Origin: Lachnospiraceae bacterium
Lineage (GTDB): Bacteria; Bacillota; Clostridia; Lachnospirales; Lachnospiraceae
Direction of reading: 5' to 3'
Assembly: GCA_024687305.1 (NCBI GenBank)
Contig: JAILEQ010000100.1
Location: 1 to 41,134, forward strand
Length of the DNA: 41,134 nucleotides
In this document: positions 9,192 through 17,798 of the stretch, one piece after another
Numbering within the stretch: the first letter of the stretch is position 1
Layout of the letters: each line of letters begins with the position of its first letter
The notes under the pieces: model-generated
The model's input: the letters and a program-made list of their open reading frames with translations, nothing else
Told to the model about the DNA's origin: nothing
The model's database searches: none
Position numbers and translations under genes: made by a program

Positions 9192-9560
9192 TTATTTCTT
9201 CTTGTTAGCAACTGTACGCTTCGGACCCTTTCTGGTACGAGCGTTTGTCTTGGTCTTCTGACCACGAACGGGAAGACCTTTACGGTGACGGATACCTCTG
9301 TAGCATCCGATCTCCTGAAGTCTCTTGATGTTAAGAGCTGTCTCACGGCGAAGATCACCTTCTACCATGTAATGCTCTTCGATAACTTCACTGATCTTTT
9401 TAACTTCTTCGTCTGTAAGGTCTCTAACACGAGTGTCGGGGTTAACCTTAGCAGCTTCCAAAATCTTGTTTGAGCTTGTTCTGCCTATACCATAAATATA
9501 GGTAAGTCCGATCTCAACACGTTTTTCTCTGGGTAAGTCAATACCTGCGATACGAGCCAT
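9192..9560 (-). CDS. rpsM: 30S ribosomal protein S13
   Basis: A 122-residue protein of the 30S head, contacting the 50S in bridge B1. The start [26 protein letters not shown] and the ending [15 protein letters not shown] are diagnostic. The C-terminal basic tail reaches the P-site tRNA. A GGAGG site precedes the ATG. It lies 224 bases downstream of rpmJ, an unusually long space within the alpha set that is filled by stem-loops, so its translation or transcription may be controlled separately. Confidence 0.99.
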   Translation of the reverse strand: MARIAGIDLPREKRVEIGLTYIYGIGRTSSNKILEAAKVNPDTRVRDLTDEEVKKISEVIEEHYMVEGDLRRETALNIKRLQEIGCYRGIRHRKGLPVRGQKTKTNARTRKGPKRTVANKKK

Positions 9561-9613
9561 TTACGTTTCCTCCATTTCTGTGCGCGGCTACACGCTTACT
9601 TGCCTTTACGGCT

Positions 9614-9751
9614 GCACCCGTAGGTGCGTTACTGATTGATTGGGGATTTGCATCCCGGTCGGACCGGCGTCCGACTTTTCCGATATGGTACGAGCTCCCG
9701 TTTTATGAGCTCTTACGGTATCAAAAGTAATAAATACGTAGGCTCTCTACG
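9614..9751 (-). ncRNA. run of five stem-loops between rpmJ and rpsM
   Basis: Reading the minus strand, successive hairpins are: CGTAG/CTACG (9751-9737); a long interrupted stem around two GAGCTC copies with outer GATA/TATC (9722-9682); GTCGGAC/GTCCGAC with a 4-base loop (9675-9658); GGGAT-GCAA-ATCCC, a GNRA tetraloop (9656-9643); and GCACC-TACG-GGTGC, a UNCG tetraloop (9627-9614). The stable tetraloops and regular spacing suggest a folded leader upstream of rpsM. No open reading frame is supported here. A binding site for an autoregulating ribosomal protein is an inference. Confidence 0.5.
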
Positions 9752-9784
9752 AACATTTATACTTTAAATCCGAACTATAGCGGA

Positions 9785-9898
9785 TTAACCTTGTACCTGC
9801 TTGTGCTTGGGATTTTCACAGATGATTCTGATCTTACCCTTACGTTTGATAACTTTGCACTTGTCGCATATCGGTTTAACTGAAGATCTTACTTTCAT
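9785..9898 (-). CDS. rpmJ: 50S ribosomal protein L36
   Basis: A 37-residue protein found by translating the minus strand from the ATG at 9898-9896: [20 protein letters not shown], then the zinc-ribbon remainder ending KHKQVQG. Zinc ligands Cys11, Cys14, Cys27 and His32 are all present, so this is the zinc-binding (C+) form. A GGAGGC site precedes it. L36 is the last protein to join the 50S. It is 300 bases downstream of infA, with a terminator-like hairpin and a promoter between, so it appears to be the first gene of the alpha transcript. Confidence 0.97.
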   Translation of the reverse strand: MKVRSSVKPICDKCKVIKRKGKIRIICENPKHKQVQG

Positions 9899-9987
9899 AG
9901 TTGCCTCCTTTCAGTTCTCCAATTTTGCTTTATTTTATGCACTTTTCAGGGCATAGTACCCCTATAGCGCACAAAAGACCGAGTATT

Positions 9988-10016
9988 AGTTTAACACGGC
10001 CTTTTGCTTAATGCAA
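9988..10016 (-). promoter_or_regulatory. promoter of the rpmJ-rplQ (alpha) gene set
   Basis: On the minus strand, TTGCAT (10016-10011) and TAAACT (9993-9988) are separated by 17 bases and preceded by an A-rich tract that could act as an UP element. The upstream part is identical over 17 bases (10026-10010) to the rpsJ promoter region. Transcription would begin near 9981 and give a leader of about 83 bases before rpmJ. Confidence 0.65.
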
Positions 10017-10047
10017 GAACTTTTTTTATTTTTTCCTTCATACTTTT

Positions 10048-10195
10048 TCATTCGCATTTGTTCCACAATCTCCATTCGCAATCACAGATTGCTCATGGGT
10101 CTTGTGTCACACATTACATTTATCGGTAAAAAGCAAAGAGTCAAAATCAAGTAAACTCATTTTGACTCTTTATTTTTTACCGAAAATGCGAATGA
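10048..10195. repeat. 148-bp segment bounded by 10-bp inverted repeats, infA-rpmJ interval
   Basis: TCATTCGCAT at 10048-10057 and its exact reverse complement at 10186-10195 bound a segment with nested palindromes. These are CCAT..GCAATC/GATTGC..ATGG at 10072-10098 and the long hairpin at 10123-10183. No gene is visible in it. It could be a complex terminator or a degenerate miniature element; it sits 3 bases past the infA stop codon. Confidence 0.45.
10123..10183 (-). terminator. long hairpin downstream of infA
   Basis: A 13-bp perfect inner stem (10135-10147 with 10159-10171) is extended by an outer TCGGTAAAAA/TTTTTACCGA arm. It lies 15 bases after the infA stop codon. The T-rich distal arm on the minus strand suggests transcription termination at the end of the S10-spc set, although read-through into rpmJ cannot be excluded. 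Confidence 0.65.
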
Positions 10196-10198
10196 TAA

Positions 10199-10417
10199 CT
10201 ACTTATCTCTCCAGATGATCCTTCCTTTTGTAAGATCATAGGGCGAAAGTTCGAGTGTAACTTTGTCACCGGGAAGGATACGGATAAAGTTCTGACGAAG
10301 CTTGCCACTTATGTGGGCAAGCACCTGATGTCCGTTTTCAAGTTCAACCTTGAACATTGTGTTGGGAAGTTTTTCTACTACGGTTCCTTCAATTTCAATT
10401 ACGTCTGATTTCGACAT
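10199..10417 (-). CDS. infA: translation initiation factor IF-1
   Basis: A 72-residue single OB-fold protein ([20 protein letters not shown] through [15 protein letters not shown]), the usual full length. It binds the ribosomal A site and helps IF-2 and IF-3 in initiation. An AAGGAG site precedes the ATG. It is 31 bases after map. In many Clostridia a small KOW-domain gene lies between map and infA; it is absent here. A terminator-like hairpin follows, suggesting the end of one transcript. Confidence 0.98.
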   Translation of the reverse strand: MSKSDVIEIEGTVVEKLPNTMFKVELENGHQVLAHISGKLRQNFIRILPGDKVTLELSPYDLTKGRIIWRDK

Positions 10418-10448
10418 GCATTACTCCTTATAGTATATGTGCTGATTA

Positions 10449-11204
10449 TCATTTTCTAAGTGTAAGTATTTCGGGTTCTCCGTCCGTTATCAGGATCGTG
10501 TTCTCATAATGTGCTGAAAGGCTTCCGTCTTCGGTAACGACTGTCCAGTCGTCATCGAGCCAGCATACTTCCCAACCGCCCATATTGATCATCGGTTCAA
10601 TGGCGAGCGTCATACCCGCTTCAAGTCTGATACCCTTTCTGTTCTGTCTGAAGTTGGGTATCTGAGGATCTTCGTGAAGCTTGGTTCCTATGCCGTGACC
10701 TACGAGATCTTTTACTATTCCGTATCCGAACGGTGTTACATAATCGTCAATGGCAGCCGAGATATCATATAAGTGATTTCCGGCTTTGGCCATCTTGATC
10801 CCTTCAAAGAAAGCCTGCTTTGTTACGTCAAGAAGCTGTTGTGCCTCGGGTGATATCTTTCCGACCGGATAAGTTCTGGCCATATCGGAATGATATCCTT
10901 TGTATATAAGACCGCAGTCAAGGCTTACGATATCGCCTTCTTTGATCTTGTGGTTCTTATTGGGTATTCCGTGAACGACTTCATCGTTAACCGATACACA
11001 CACCGAAGCGGGATATCCGTTGTAATGAAGAAAGTTCGGTATACATCCGCGACTTCTTATCAGTCTTTCTCCTTCTTTATCGATGTCGAGCGTCGAGATA
11101 CCGGGCTCGATCATCTTACCCATCTCTTCATATACTTCACTTAAAATCCTGCACGATTCTCTCATAAGTTCGATCTCGCGAGGCGATTTAATTGAAACTG
11201 ACAT
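10449..11204 (-). CDS. map: methionine aminopeptidase, type I
   Basis: A 251-residue enzyme that removes the initiator Met from new proteins. The five metal ligands are visible as Asp96, Asp107, His170, Glu203 and Glu234. The frame is open 16 codons further upstream, but the ATG at 11204 gives the conserved start MSVSIKSPREIEL. It lies 13 bases past the adk stop and has an AGAGG upstream; the longer form would run into adk. The type I short form lacks the N-terminal zinc finger. The adk-map-infA order is typical. Confidence 0.96.
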   Translation of the reverse strand: MSVSIKSPREIELMRESCRILSEVYEEMGKMIEPGISTLDIDKEGERLIRSRGCIPNFLHYNGYPASVCVSVNDEVVHGIPNKNHKIKEGDIVSLDCGLIYKGYHSDMARTYPVGKISPEAQQLLDVTKQAFFEGIKMAKAGNHLYDISAAIDDYVTPFGYGIVKDLVGHGIGTKLHEDPQIPNFRQNRKGIRLEAGMTLAIEPMINMGGWEVCWLDDDWTVVTEDGSLSAHYENTILITDGEPEILTLRK

Positions 11205-11217
11205 ACCTAAACCTCTC

Positions 11218-11859
11218 TTAACCCAGGATGGCAACAATGCTGTTAAAGACATCGTTCATTGACACCGTCCCATCAACTTCTTTTAAAATATTCTTCTTTG
11301 AGTAAAACTCAATAAGAGGCTGTGTCTGCTTGTGATATACATCAAGTCTGCTCTTAACCGTTTCGGGCTTGTCGTCGTCACGGAGAATAAGCTTTTCTCC
11401 GCACTTGTCACAAATGCCTTCAACCTTGGTAGGCGCATATACAACATGATATGTAGCTCCGCAGTTCACGCATGCGCGTCTTCCCGACATACGATTGATG
11501 ATGTTCTCATCGGGAACTTCAACGTTGATCGCATAATCGATCTTGTCACCAAGCTTATTAAGTGCCTCTTCCAATACTTCCGCCTGAGGAATGGTGCGAG
11601 GAAAGCCATCGAGAACATAACCGTTCTTGCAGTCATCCTGTGCAACCCTGTCAAGCAGGATCTTTACCGTAAGTTCATCGGGAACGAGCTGTCCCTTATC
11701 CATATATTGTTTAGCTTCCTTACCAAGTTCGGTTCCGTTCTTAATGTTAGCACGGAAGATGTCACCTGTTGAAACGTGAGGTAAGCCGTATTTTTCACAG
11801 ATCATTTCAGCCTGAGTACCTTTTCCGGCACCCGGAGCCCCTAACATTATTATTTTCAT
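11218..11859 (-). CDS. adk: adenylate kinase, zinc-binding type
   Basis: A 213-residue enzyme interconverting ATP+AMP and 2 ADP. It has P-loop GAPGAGKGT (residues 8-16), the AMP-binding STGDIFR and DGFPRT motifs, and a LID domain with Cys130, Cys133, Cys150 and Cys153 (CVNC...CDKC), the four-cysteine zinc site typical of Gram-positive enzymes. It follows secY after 68 bases. That space contains a strong GC-rich hairpin, so adk-map-infA expression may be partly uncoupled from secY. Confidence 0.98.
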   Translation of the reverse strand: MKIIMLGAPGAGKGTQAEMICEKYGLPHVSTGDIFRANIKNGTELGKEAKQYMDKGQLVPDELTVKILLDRVAQDDCKNGYVLDGFPRTIPQAEVLEEALNKLGDKIDYAINVEVPDENIINRMSGRRACVNCGATYHVVYAPTKVEGICDKCGEKLILRDDDKPETVKSRLDVYHKQTQPLIEFYSKKNILKEVDGTVSMNDVFNSIVAILG

Positions 11860-11890
11860 TCTCTTTTCGTCTCCTGTTTAACGCAAAAGC

Positions 11891-11917
11891 CTCGGGGCAG
11901 GAAAACCCTGCTCCGAG
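11891..11917 (-). terminator. GC-rich hairpin between secY and adk
   Basis: An 11-bp stem (11891-11901 with 11907-11917; one G-U pair in RNA) with a 5-base loop lies 10 bases after the secY stop. On the minus strand it is followed by GCTTTTGCG, a short T run, so it could be a partial terminator or a processing/stability element that sets adk levels. Confidence 0.5.
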
Positions 11918-11927
11918 ATTATATGCA

Positions 11928-13244
11928 TTACTGATTTAAAAATCCCTTGTAATTTCTTACAAGCATCATACTCTCAATCTGATTAAGCGTTTCAATGATA
12001 ACACTTACGATAATGATAAGGCTGGTGCCGAGGAAAGTAACCTCTGCTTTGAACAGACCGTAGAAAATGTAAGGAAGAATTCCTACTATCACGAGTCCGA
12101 CGCCGCCTATGAATATGATGGCGTTCAATATCGTTGTAAGATAGTCGCTGGTAGGCTTGCCGGGTCTGATACCGGGGATAAAGCCGTTTGACTTCTTTAA
12201 ATTGTCCGCAAACTCGATAGGGCTAAATGTAATTGATGTGTAGAAGTATGCGAATACGATTACGAGCAAGCAATATACAAGTAAACCGATCGAATATATG
12301 GGCTGTGTTTTGTCTACCCAGTATCTGGAGCTTAAGAACTTAAGGATCGTGTTCCAAGCGCCCGTTCCCGAGTAGCCTGCAAATCTGGAGATGATTCCCG
12401 GTGTCTGCATAAGTGATGATGCAAAGATGATCGGGATAACTCCGGCGGTGTTTATTCTGATGGGAAGGTTCGAAGCCGTTCCTCCGCCCATCTTGCCGCC
12501 TGCCTGCGATCTTCTTGCGTACTGTACTGGAATCTTTCTAAGACCCGAGTTAAGAAGTACTACAAGCATGATCATAAGTACCAAAATGGCTATGATGATC
12601 GCAGCCGAAAGTATTGCGGTTGCAATTCTTTTTCCGTTTACAAACTGAGCAAACAATGCGGACATATCCTGAGGGATACGTGAAATGATGTTGACAAGAA
12701 GGATAATGGAGATACCGTTACCGATACCCTTTTCCGTTATTCTCTCGCCTATCCACATTACGAATGCACTGCCTGCGGTAAGTGCCATGATCGCAGTGAT
12801 GACATTTAATGCATTGAATTTCTGCAAAAGTCCTGAACTGCCGAATGAGATCGTCATGGCTGTGGATTCGATAAGTGCAAGAGCAACCGTCACATAACGT
12901 GTTATGGACGCAATCTTCTTACGACCTTCTCCGCCTTCTTTTTGCATCTCTTCAAGTGCCGGAATGGCAATTGTAAGAAGCTGCATGATGATCGAAGAAG
13001 TAATGTAAGGTGTAATGTTAAGTGCCAATAATGACATACTTAAAAATGAACCACCAGTGAATGCATCCAAAAAGTTAAAAGCGTCGCCGGTCTGCTGTGA
13101 GAACCAGCTGGCAAAATAGCCTCTGTCAACACCGGGAACCGGAAGCTGACATCCGATACGTACTATGATGATCATAAGTAACGTATATAAAAGCTTTTCT
13201 CTTATTTCTTTAATCTTTAATGCATCTCTAAGTGTCTTAATCAT
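11928..13244 (-). CDS. secY: preprotein translocase subunit SecY
   Basis: A 438-residue polytopic membrane protein with the ten-helix pattern. The conserved start ([25 protein letters not shown]) is followed by the plug and signal-sequence region LPVPGVD, the NLPIRINTAGVIPIIFASSLM motif and FLGTSLIIIVSVIIETLNQIESMMLVRNYKGF at the end. It forms the SecYEG channel with SecE, encoded at the other end of this window. Its ATG overlaps the rplO stop codon by one base (TGATG), so it is translationally coupled to L15. Confidence 0.99.
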   Translation of the reverse strand: MIKTLRDALKIKEIREKLLYTLLMIIIVRIGCQLPVPGVDRGYFASWFSQQTGDAFNFLDAFTGGSFLSMSLLALNITPYITSSIIMQLLTIAIPALEEMQKEGGEGRKKIASITRYVTVALALIESTAMTISFGSSGLLQKFNALNVITAIMALTAGSAFVMWIGERITEKGIGNGISIILLVNIISRIPQDMSALFAQFVNGKRIATAILSAAIIIAILVLMIMLVVLLNSGLRKIPVQYARRSQAGGKMGGGTASNLPIRINTAGVIPIIFASSLMQTPGIISRFAGYSGTGAWNTILKFLSSRYWVDKTQPIYSIGLLVYCLLVIVFAYFYTSITFSPIEFADNLKKSNGFIPGIRPGKPTSDYLTTILNAIIFIGGVGLVIVGILPYIFYGLFKAEVTFLGTSLIIIVSVIIETLNQIESMMLVRNYKGFLNQ

Positions 13245-13684
13245 CAGATCACCTCAGCTGTTCCACCAAGTTTCTCAATCTTTTCTTTAGCCGATTCACT
13301 AAAAGCGTTTACCTTAACATTGAGTTTTTTGGTAAGTTCACCGTTGCCGAGAATCTTAACACCGTCAGCGGCATCTTTGATGATTCCCTTGGCGATAAGT
13401 GCTTCAACGTCAACTGTTGCGCCGTCATCAAAGCTATCAAGCACACTTAAATTGATTGCTACGATCTCCTTGTGGTTTCTGTTCTTGAAACCTCTCTTGG
13501 GGATACGTCTGTAAAGTGGCATCTGACCACCTTCGAAACCGATTCTGGGAGCACCGGAACGAGCCTTCTGACCCTTGTGTCCCTTGCCTGCGGTCTTTCC
13601 GTTTCCTGAACCGTGACCACGGCCTCTTCTAAAATTATCACTGTGTTTGGAGCCTTCAGCGGGCTGTAAGTTAGATAATTCCAT
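13244..13684 (-). CDS. rplO: 50S ribosomal protein L15
   Basis: A 146-residue 50S assembly protein. The N-terminal Gly/Arg-rich stretch ([20 protein letters not shown]), [17 protein letters not shown] and the C-terminal [21 protein letters not shown] are diagnostic. It sits between rpmD (17 bases upstream) and secY (1-base overlap) in the spc set. Confidence 0.98.
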   Translation of the reverse strand: MELSNLQPAEGSKHSDNFRRGRGHGSGNGKTAGKGHKGQKARSGAPRIGFEGGQMPLYRRIPKRGFKNRNHKEIVAINLSVLDSFDDGATVDVEALIAKGIIKDAADGVKILGNGELTKKLNVKVNAFSESAKEKIEKLGGTAEVI

Positions 13685-13701
13685 TGTGTGACACCTCCTT
13701 C

Positions 13702-13896
13702 TTATGCTTCTTCTACTTTAACTAAGTGCTTTACCTGATTAACCATTCCTCTTGTAGCATCGTTGTCAGGAAGTTCCACAGTCTTGTTAAGCTTATGGAG
13801 GCCCAAAGCTTCAACAGTAGCTCTATGCTTCGGAATTGCTCCTATAGTAGATTTAACCAATGTAACTTTAATCTTTTTAACTTTCTTCGTTGCCAT
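13702..13896 (-). CDS. rpmD: 50S ribosomal protein L30
   Basis: A 64-residue single-domain protein with the L30 pattern [24 protein letters not shown]...[20 protein letters not shown]. Its length is usual for bacteria. It is spaced 13 bases after rpsE and 17 before rplO, each with a clear purine-rich ribosome site. Confidence 0.97.
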   Translation of the reverse strand: MATKKVKKIKVTLVKSTIGAIPKHRATVEALGLHKLNKTVELPDNDATRGMVNQVKHLVKVEEA

Positions 13897-13909
13897 GTTT
13901 AAGTCCTCC

Positions 13910-14419
13910 TTACGCCATTACTTCGTCGACGGATTTACCACGATTTAAAGCAACCTGTTCGGGAGTCTTTAACTGGCTTAAACCTGCGATGGTAGCAAGA
14001 ACAACGTTCTGCTTGTTGTTAGAGCCCAAAGATTTGGTACGAATGTTCTTGATGCCTGCAAGCTCGCAAACCGTACGTGCGGGACCGCCTGCGATGATAC
14101 CGGTACCTTCGGGAGACTTCTTAAGCAATACGGTTGCTGAACCGAACTTGCCGATATAGTCGTGTGAGATACTGCTGTTATTGTCAAGTGCAACGCTTAC
14201 AAGATTTTTCATTGCATCTTCTTTACCCTTACGGATAGCTTCCGGGATTTCAGCAGCTTTTCCGAGGCCCGCGCCAACGTGACCATTATTGTCACCTACA
14301 ACAACTAAAGCTGTGAAACGCATATTACGTCCGCCCTTAACAACCTTCGTAACACGCTTGATGGAAACTACTTTTTCACTAAACTCCATGTTAGTTGTAT
14401 CTATCAGAGTGCGTTTCAT
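13910..14419 (-). CDS. rpsE: 30S ribosomal protein S5
   Basis: A 169-residue protein near the mRNA entry channel, tied to decoding accuracy and spectinomycin sensitivity. It has the N-terminal double-stranded-RNA-binding-like domain ([21 protein letters not shown]) and the C-terminal domain with [19 protein letters not shown]. It starts directly at [18 protein letters not shown] with a GGAGGAG site. It is the gene between rplR and rpmD in the spc set. Confidence 0.98.
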   Translation of the reverse strand: MKRTLIDTTNMEFSEKVVSIKRVTKVVKGGRNMRFTALVVVGDNNGHVGAGLGKAAEIPEAIRKGKEDAMKNLVSVALDNNSSISHDYIGKFGSATVLLKKSPEGTGIIAGGPARTVCELAGIKNIRTKSLGSNNKQNVVLATIAGLSQLKTPEQVALNRGKSVDEVMA

Positions 14420-14434
14420 GTATGTTTCTCCTCC

Positions 14435-14803
14435 TTAAAATTCTAAGCCGGCTTCTCTTGCCGCCTCTGCCAATGCTGCTACTTTACCCTGGTAAATATG
14501 ACCGCCTCTGTCAAATACAACGGTCTTAATACCCTTTGCAAGTGCGCGCTCAGCGATAACTTTTCCAAGATATGCTGCCGCTTCAACGTCATTTGTCTTC
14601 TTAAGTTCAGCCTTAACATCCTTTTCAACCGTGGATGCTGCAACCAAAGTCTTACCGACGGTATCATCGATAATTTGAGTATACATATGGTTGTTGCTTC
14701 TGAATACTGCAAGACGAGGTCTTTCAGCAGTACCCGAAAAACGGTTGCGGATCTTTAAGTGCTTTTTAACACGTATTTCCTGTCTGGATTCTTTACTAAC
14801 CAT
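14435..14803 (-). CDS. rplR: 50S ribosomal protein L18
   Basis: A 122-residue protein that binds 5S rRNA with L5. Conserved segments are [31 protein letters not shown] near the start and [27 protein letters not shown] at the end. It has normal length and starts 17 bases after rplF. Confidence 0.98.
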   Translation of the reverse strand: MVSKESRQEIRVKKHLKIRNRFSGTAERPRLAVFRSNNHMYTQIIDDTVGKTLVAASTVEKDVKAELKKTNDVEAAAYLGKVIAERALAKGIKTVVFDRGGHIYQGKVAALAEAAREAGLEF

Positions 14804-14820
14804 TTTTACACTCTCCTTAT

Positions 14821-15360
14821 CTACTTCTTACCGGTCTTGCCTTCTTTACGTCTGATAACTTCTGTAGAGTACTTGATACCCTTGCCCTTGTAAGGTTCAG
14901 GACGTCTCTTGTCTCTTATCTCTGACGCAAACTGGCCGACTTTTTCTTTATCAATTCCCTTAACGGTAATGATGTTACCTTCTACAACGGTCTCAATACC
15001 TTCGGGATCTTCCATCTCAACGGGATGAGAATATCCAAGGCTTAATGTAAGCTTCTTGCCGCTCTTCTGAGCCTTGTAACCTACACCGTTAACCTCAAGC
15101 TTCTTCTCATATCCGGTTGACACACCGATCACCATGTTGTTGATAAGTGTTCTTGTCAAACCGTGAAGTGATTTCATTTTCTTTAAGTCATTGGGTCTTC
15201 CTACTACAACTTCGGTTCCCTCAAGCTTAATGTCCATTTCCTTGGGTAATACTCTTTCGAGTGTTCCCTTGGGACCTTTTACAGTCACTTTGTTATTTTC
15301 TGCAATATCAACGGTAACTCCCGCAGGTATCGCGATTGGCATTTTACCTATACGTGACAT
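14821..15360 (-). CDS. rplF: 50S ribosomal protein L6
   Basis: A 179-residue two-domain protein near the sarcin-ricin loop. It has [19 protein letters not shown] at the start and the C-terminal signature [25 protein letters not shown]. It starts 39 bases after rpsH and has a purine-rich GGAGGTACGGGC site. Length is standard. Confidence 0.99.
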   Translation of the reverse strand: MSRIGKMPIAIPAGVTVDIAENNKVTVKGPKGTLERVLPKEMDIKLEGTEVVVGRPNDLKKMKSLHGLTRTLINNMVIGVSTGYEKKLEVNGVGYKAQKSGKKLTLSLGYSHPVEMEDPEGIETVVEGNIITVKGIDKEKVGQFASEIRDKRRPEPYKGKGIKYSTEVIRRKEGKTGKK

Positions 15361-15399
15361 GCCCGTACCTCCTGTATTATTTGATAAGTTGTTTTCTGA

Positions 15400-15801
15400 T
15401 TACCATACGAAACAAAGAACTTCGCCGCCGACTTTGAGCTCACGAGCCTTCTTGTCAGTGATAACGCCCTGGTTGGTGGAAATGATAGCGATACCAAGTC
15501 CGCCGAGAACCTTGGGAAGATTTTCTTTGTTAGCATATACTCTAAGGCCGGGCTTTGAGATTCTCTGTAATCCGGAGATGATCTTCTCGTTCTTGTCTGC
15601 ACCGTACTTAAGTGTAATGTGTATAGTCTTAACGGTACCCTCGTCTATAAGGTCGAATTTCTTGATATAACCTTCATCAAGAAGAATCTGTGCGATCGCA
15701 AGTTTGATCTTTGATGAGGGAACGTCTACCGTATCGTGTTTAGCAGTGTTAGCATTACGAATTCTTGTAAGCATATCTGCAATGGGATCAGTAACTGCCA
15801 T
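15400..15801 (-). CDS. rpsH: 30S ribosomal protein S8
   Basis: A 133-residue central-domain 16S-binding protein. The start [18 protein letters not shown] and the ending [22 protein letters not shown] are diagnostic. In E. coli S8 represses the spc operon by binding near rplX-rplE; no equivalent site was identified here. It lies between rpsN and rplF. Confidence 0.99.
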   Translation of the reverse strand: MAVTDPIADMLTRIRNANTAKHDTVDVPSSKIKLAIAQILLDEGYIKKFDLIDEGTVKTIHITLKYGADKNEKIISGLQRISKPGLRVYANKENLPKVLGGLGIAIISTNQGVITDKKARELKVGGEVLCFVW

Positions 15802-15825
15802 TTGATTGTCCTCCTTCCTAAATCT

Positions 15826-16011
15826 TTACCAGCTTGCCTTTTTCACACCGGGAATCTGTCCCTTGTATGCGAGCTCGCGGAAGCAAACTCTGCAAATGCC
15901 GTACTTTCTGAGAACGGCGTGAGGACGTCCGCAGATAGAACAACGTGTATATGCTCTGGTAGAAAATTTGGGCTTCTTCTGCTGTTTAAGCTTCATTGCC
16001 ATTTTAGCCAT
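15826..16011 (-). CDS. rpsN: 30S ribosomal protein S14, zinc-binding type Z
   Basis: A 61-residue short S14 with the zinc ribbon ligands Cys24, Cys27, Cys40 and Cys43 (CSICG...CRVCF) and the KASW ending. This is the zinc-dependent form (also called rpsZ or rpsN1) typical of Gram-positives. Zinc-starved cells of some species use a longer cysteine-free paralogue, which is not in this window. It is spaced 13 bases after rplE. A second in-frame ATG (MAMKLKQ) is possible. Confidence 0.98.
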   Translation of the reverse strand: MAKMAMKLKQQKKPKFSTRAYTRCSICGRPHAVLRKYGICRVCFRELAYKGQIPGVKKASW

Positions 16012-16024
16012 GAATTAAATCCTC

Positions 16025-16564
16025 CTATTTCGCATAGGGCATGCCGAATAATCTTAACAATTCGCGTGCCTCTTCATCTGTCTTAGCCGTAGTTACAAAG
16101 ATAATGTCCATACCGCGAACCTTATCTACCTTATCGTACTCGATCTCAGGGAAAATGATCTGCTCCTTGATTCCAAGAGAGTAGTTTCCTCTTCCGTCGA
16201 ATCCGTTAGGGTTAACACCTCTGAAGTCACGAACTCGGGGGAGTGCGAGGTTGATCAAACGATCAGCAAACTCATACATCTTTTCTCCACGAAGAGTAGT
16301 CTTGCATCCGATAGCCTGTCCTTCACGGATCTTGAAGTTAGCTACCGACTTCTTAGCCTTTGTGATAACAGCCTTCTGTCCGGTGATGGTCTCCATGTCG
16401 CTGACAGCGGATTCCAAAACCTTGGCATTTTCCTTAGCTTCGCCAACACCCATGTTTACAACGATCTTGTCAAGCTTCGGAACTTCCATTATGTTTTTAT
16501 AACCGAACTTCTCGATCATCGCTTTAACGATCTCATCGGTATATAAAGTCTTTAATCTGCTCAC
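16025..16564 (-). CDS. rplE: 50S ribosomal protein L5
   Basis: A 179-residue 5S-rRNA-binding protein. It contains [36 protein letters not shown] and [21 protein letters not shown]. The start codon is GTG (16564-16562), giving [16 protein letters not shown], with GGAGG 10 bases upstream; no ATG fits the conserved N-terminus. It lies 22 bases after rplX. Confidence 0.98.
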   Translation of the reverse strand: MSRLKTLYTDEIVKAMIEKFGYKNIMEVPKLDKIVVNMGVGEAKENAKVLESAVSDMETITGQKAVITKAKKSVANFKIREGQAIGCKTTLRGEKMYEFADRLINLALPRVRDFRGVNPNGFDGRGNYSLGIKEQIIFPEIEYDKVDKVRGMDIIFVTTAKTDEEARELLRLFGMPYAK

Positions 16565-16586
16565 TTAAAAGTTTCCTCCTTCTTCA

Positions 16587-16898
16587 TTAATCAATAACGT
16601 CGCCGGTCTTCTTGGCTACACGAACCTTTTTGTCTTTCTCGATCTTGAAGCCGACTCTGGTGGGCTGGCCCTTGAACATGAGCATTACGTTAGATGCGTC
16701 AATGGGGGCTTCTTTCTGAATGATTCCACCGTTCTGATTAGCCTGGGAGGGCTTTAAGTGCTTGGTAACCATATTGATTCCTTCAACAACCACTTTGGAA
16801 TTCTTCTGGTCTACGGAAACAACCTTTCCTTCCTTGCCGTTATCCTTACCTGCGATAACCTTTACGGTATCACCCTTTTTAATCTTCATTGTTGCCAT
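16587..16898 (-). CDS. rplX: 50S ribosomal protein L24
   Basis: A 103-residue assembly-initiator protein with an N-terminal KOW motif ([23 protein letters not shown]) and the [26 protein letters not shown] segment. The start MATMKIKKG has two possible ATGs; the first has the better-placed GGAGG. It lies 11 bases after rplN. Confidence 0.97.
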   Translation of the reverse strand: MATMKIKKGDTVKVIAGKDNGKEGKVVSVDQKNSKVVVEGINMVTKHLKPSQANQNGGIIQKEAPIDASNVMLMFKGQPTRVGFKIEKDKKVRVAKKTGDVID

Positions 16899-16909
16899 TG
16901 TGCTACCTC

Positions 16910-17278
16910 CTACAGTACTTCGGGAGCCAAGGAAACAATCTTTGTAAACTGCTTCTCTCTGAGCTCTCTTGCTACCGGTCCAAAGATACGGGTTCCACGG
17001 GGTTCCTTGTCATCTTTGATGATAACAGCAGCATTTTCGTCAAATCTGATATAGGAGCCGTCTTTACGACGAGCGCCCTTAACCGAGCGAACAACAACAG
17101 CCTTAACAACGTCACCCTTCTTAACCATACCGCCGGGTGTTGCATCTTTAACGCTGGCAACGATGATGTCACCAATGTTCGCATATCTTCTTGTAGATCC
17201 GCCCATAACACGGATGCAAAGCAATTCCTTAGCACCGGTGTTATCAGCAACCTTCAATCTGCTTTCCTGTTGAATCAT
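16910..17278 (-). CDS. rplN: 50S ribosomal protein L14
   Basis: A 122-residue protein at the subunit interface and the binding site for silencing factor Rsf[29 protein letters not shown] and the ending [18 protein letters not shown] are diagnostic. Length is exactly the bacterial norm. It lies 20 bases after rpsQ. Confidence 0.99.
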   Translation of the reverse strand: MIQQESRLKVADNTGAKELLCIRVMGGSTRRYANIGDIIVASVKDATPGGMVKKGDVVKAVVVRSVKGARRKDGSYIRFDENAAVIIKDDKEPRGTRIFGPVARELREKQFTKIVSLAPEVL

Positions 17279-17298
17279 GCCTAATCTCCTTCCAATGC

Positions 17299-17556
17299 TT
17301 ACTTAGCTTTTTCTACAATCTCAACAAGTCTCCATCTCTTATCTTTAGAGAGAGGTCTTGTCTCCATAACTTTTACTGTATCGCCAACCTTACATTCGTT
17401 GTTCTCATCGTGAGCTTTCAACTTGTAGGTCTTCTTAACGATCTTTCCGTAAAGCGGATGCTTTACGTGGTCTTCAACCGCTACGGTAATGGTCTTGTCC
17501 ATCTTGTCTGAAACAACCTTACCGGTACGAGTTTTTCTAAGATTTCTTTCTTCCAC
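17299..17556 (-). CDS. rpsQ: 30S ribosomal protein S17
   Basis: An 85-residue OB-fold 16S-binding protein. It has [45 protein letters not shown] and [22 protein letters not shown]. The start codon is GTG (17556-17554), since the conserved N-terminus MEERNLRK begins there and an AAGGAG site lies upstream. It lies 35 bases after rpmC. Confidence 0.98.
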   Translation of the reverse strand: MEERNLRKTRTGKVVSDKMDKTITVAVEDHVKHPLYGKIVKKTYKLKAHDENNECKVGDTVKVMETRPLSKDKRWRLVEIVEKAK

Positions 17557-17591
17557 GATTATTGGTCTCCTTTCTTATCTTCCGGTATGCC

Positions 17592-17798
17592 TTACGCCTC
17601 AGCCTTAGCCTTTGCGGTCATAACGGTCTGAATACGAGCGATGTTCTTACGAACCTCTTTGATCCTGGCCGTGTTGTCGAGCTGATTTGTTGCATTCTGG
17701 AATCTTAAATTGAAAAGTTCCTTCTTTGCGTCGGTCAATTCCTTAGTTAACTCTGCAGTTGTCTTAGCATTTAAACTATCCATATATTTCTTATTCAT
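17592..17798 (-). CDS. rpmC: 50S ribosomal protein L29
   Basis: A 68-residue two-helix protein at the exit tunnel and part of the docking site for trigger factor and SRP. It contains [41 protein letters not shown]. The frame is open 28 codons further upstream inside rplP, but the ATG at 17798 gives the family N-terminus [10 protein letters not shown]. It also has a GGAAGGCGG site and overlaps the rplP stop by 8 bases, which indicates coupling. Confidence 0.95.
   Translation of the reverse strand: MNKKYMDSLNAKTTAELTKELTDAKKELFNLRFQNATNQLDNTARIKEVRKNIARIQTVMTAKAKAEA

Noticed and set aside
10418-10448. KOW-domain gene often found between map and infA in Clostridia
   Set aside because: Only 31 bases separate the two genes, so it is absent here.
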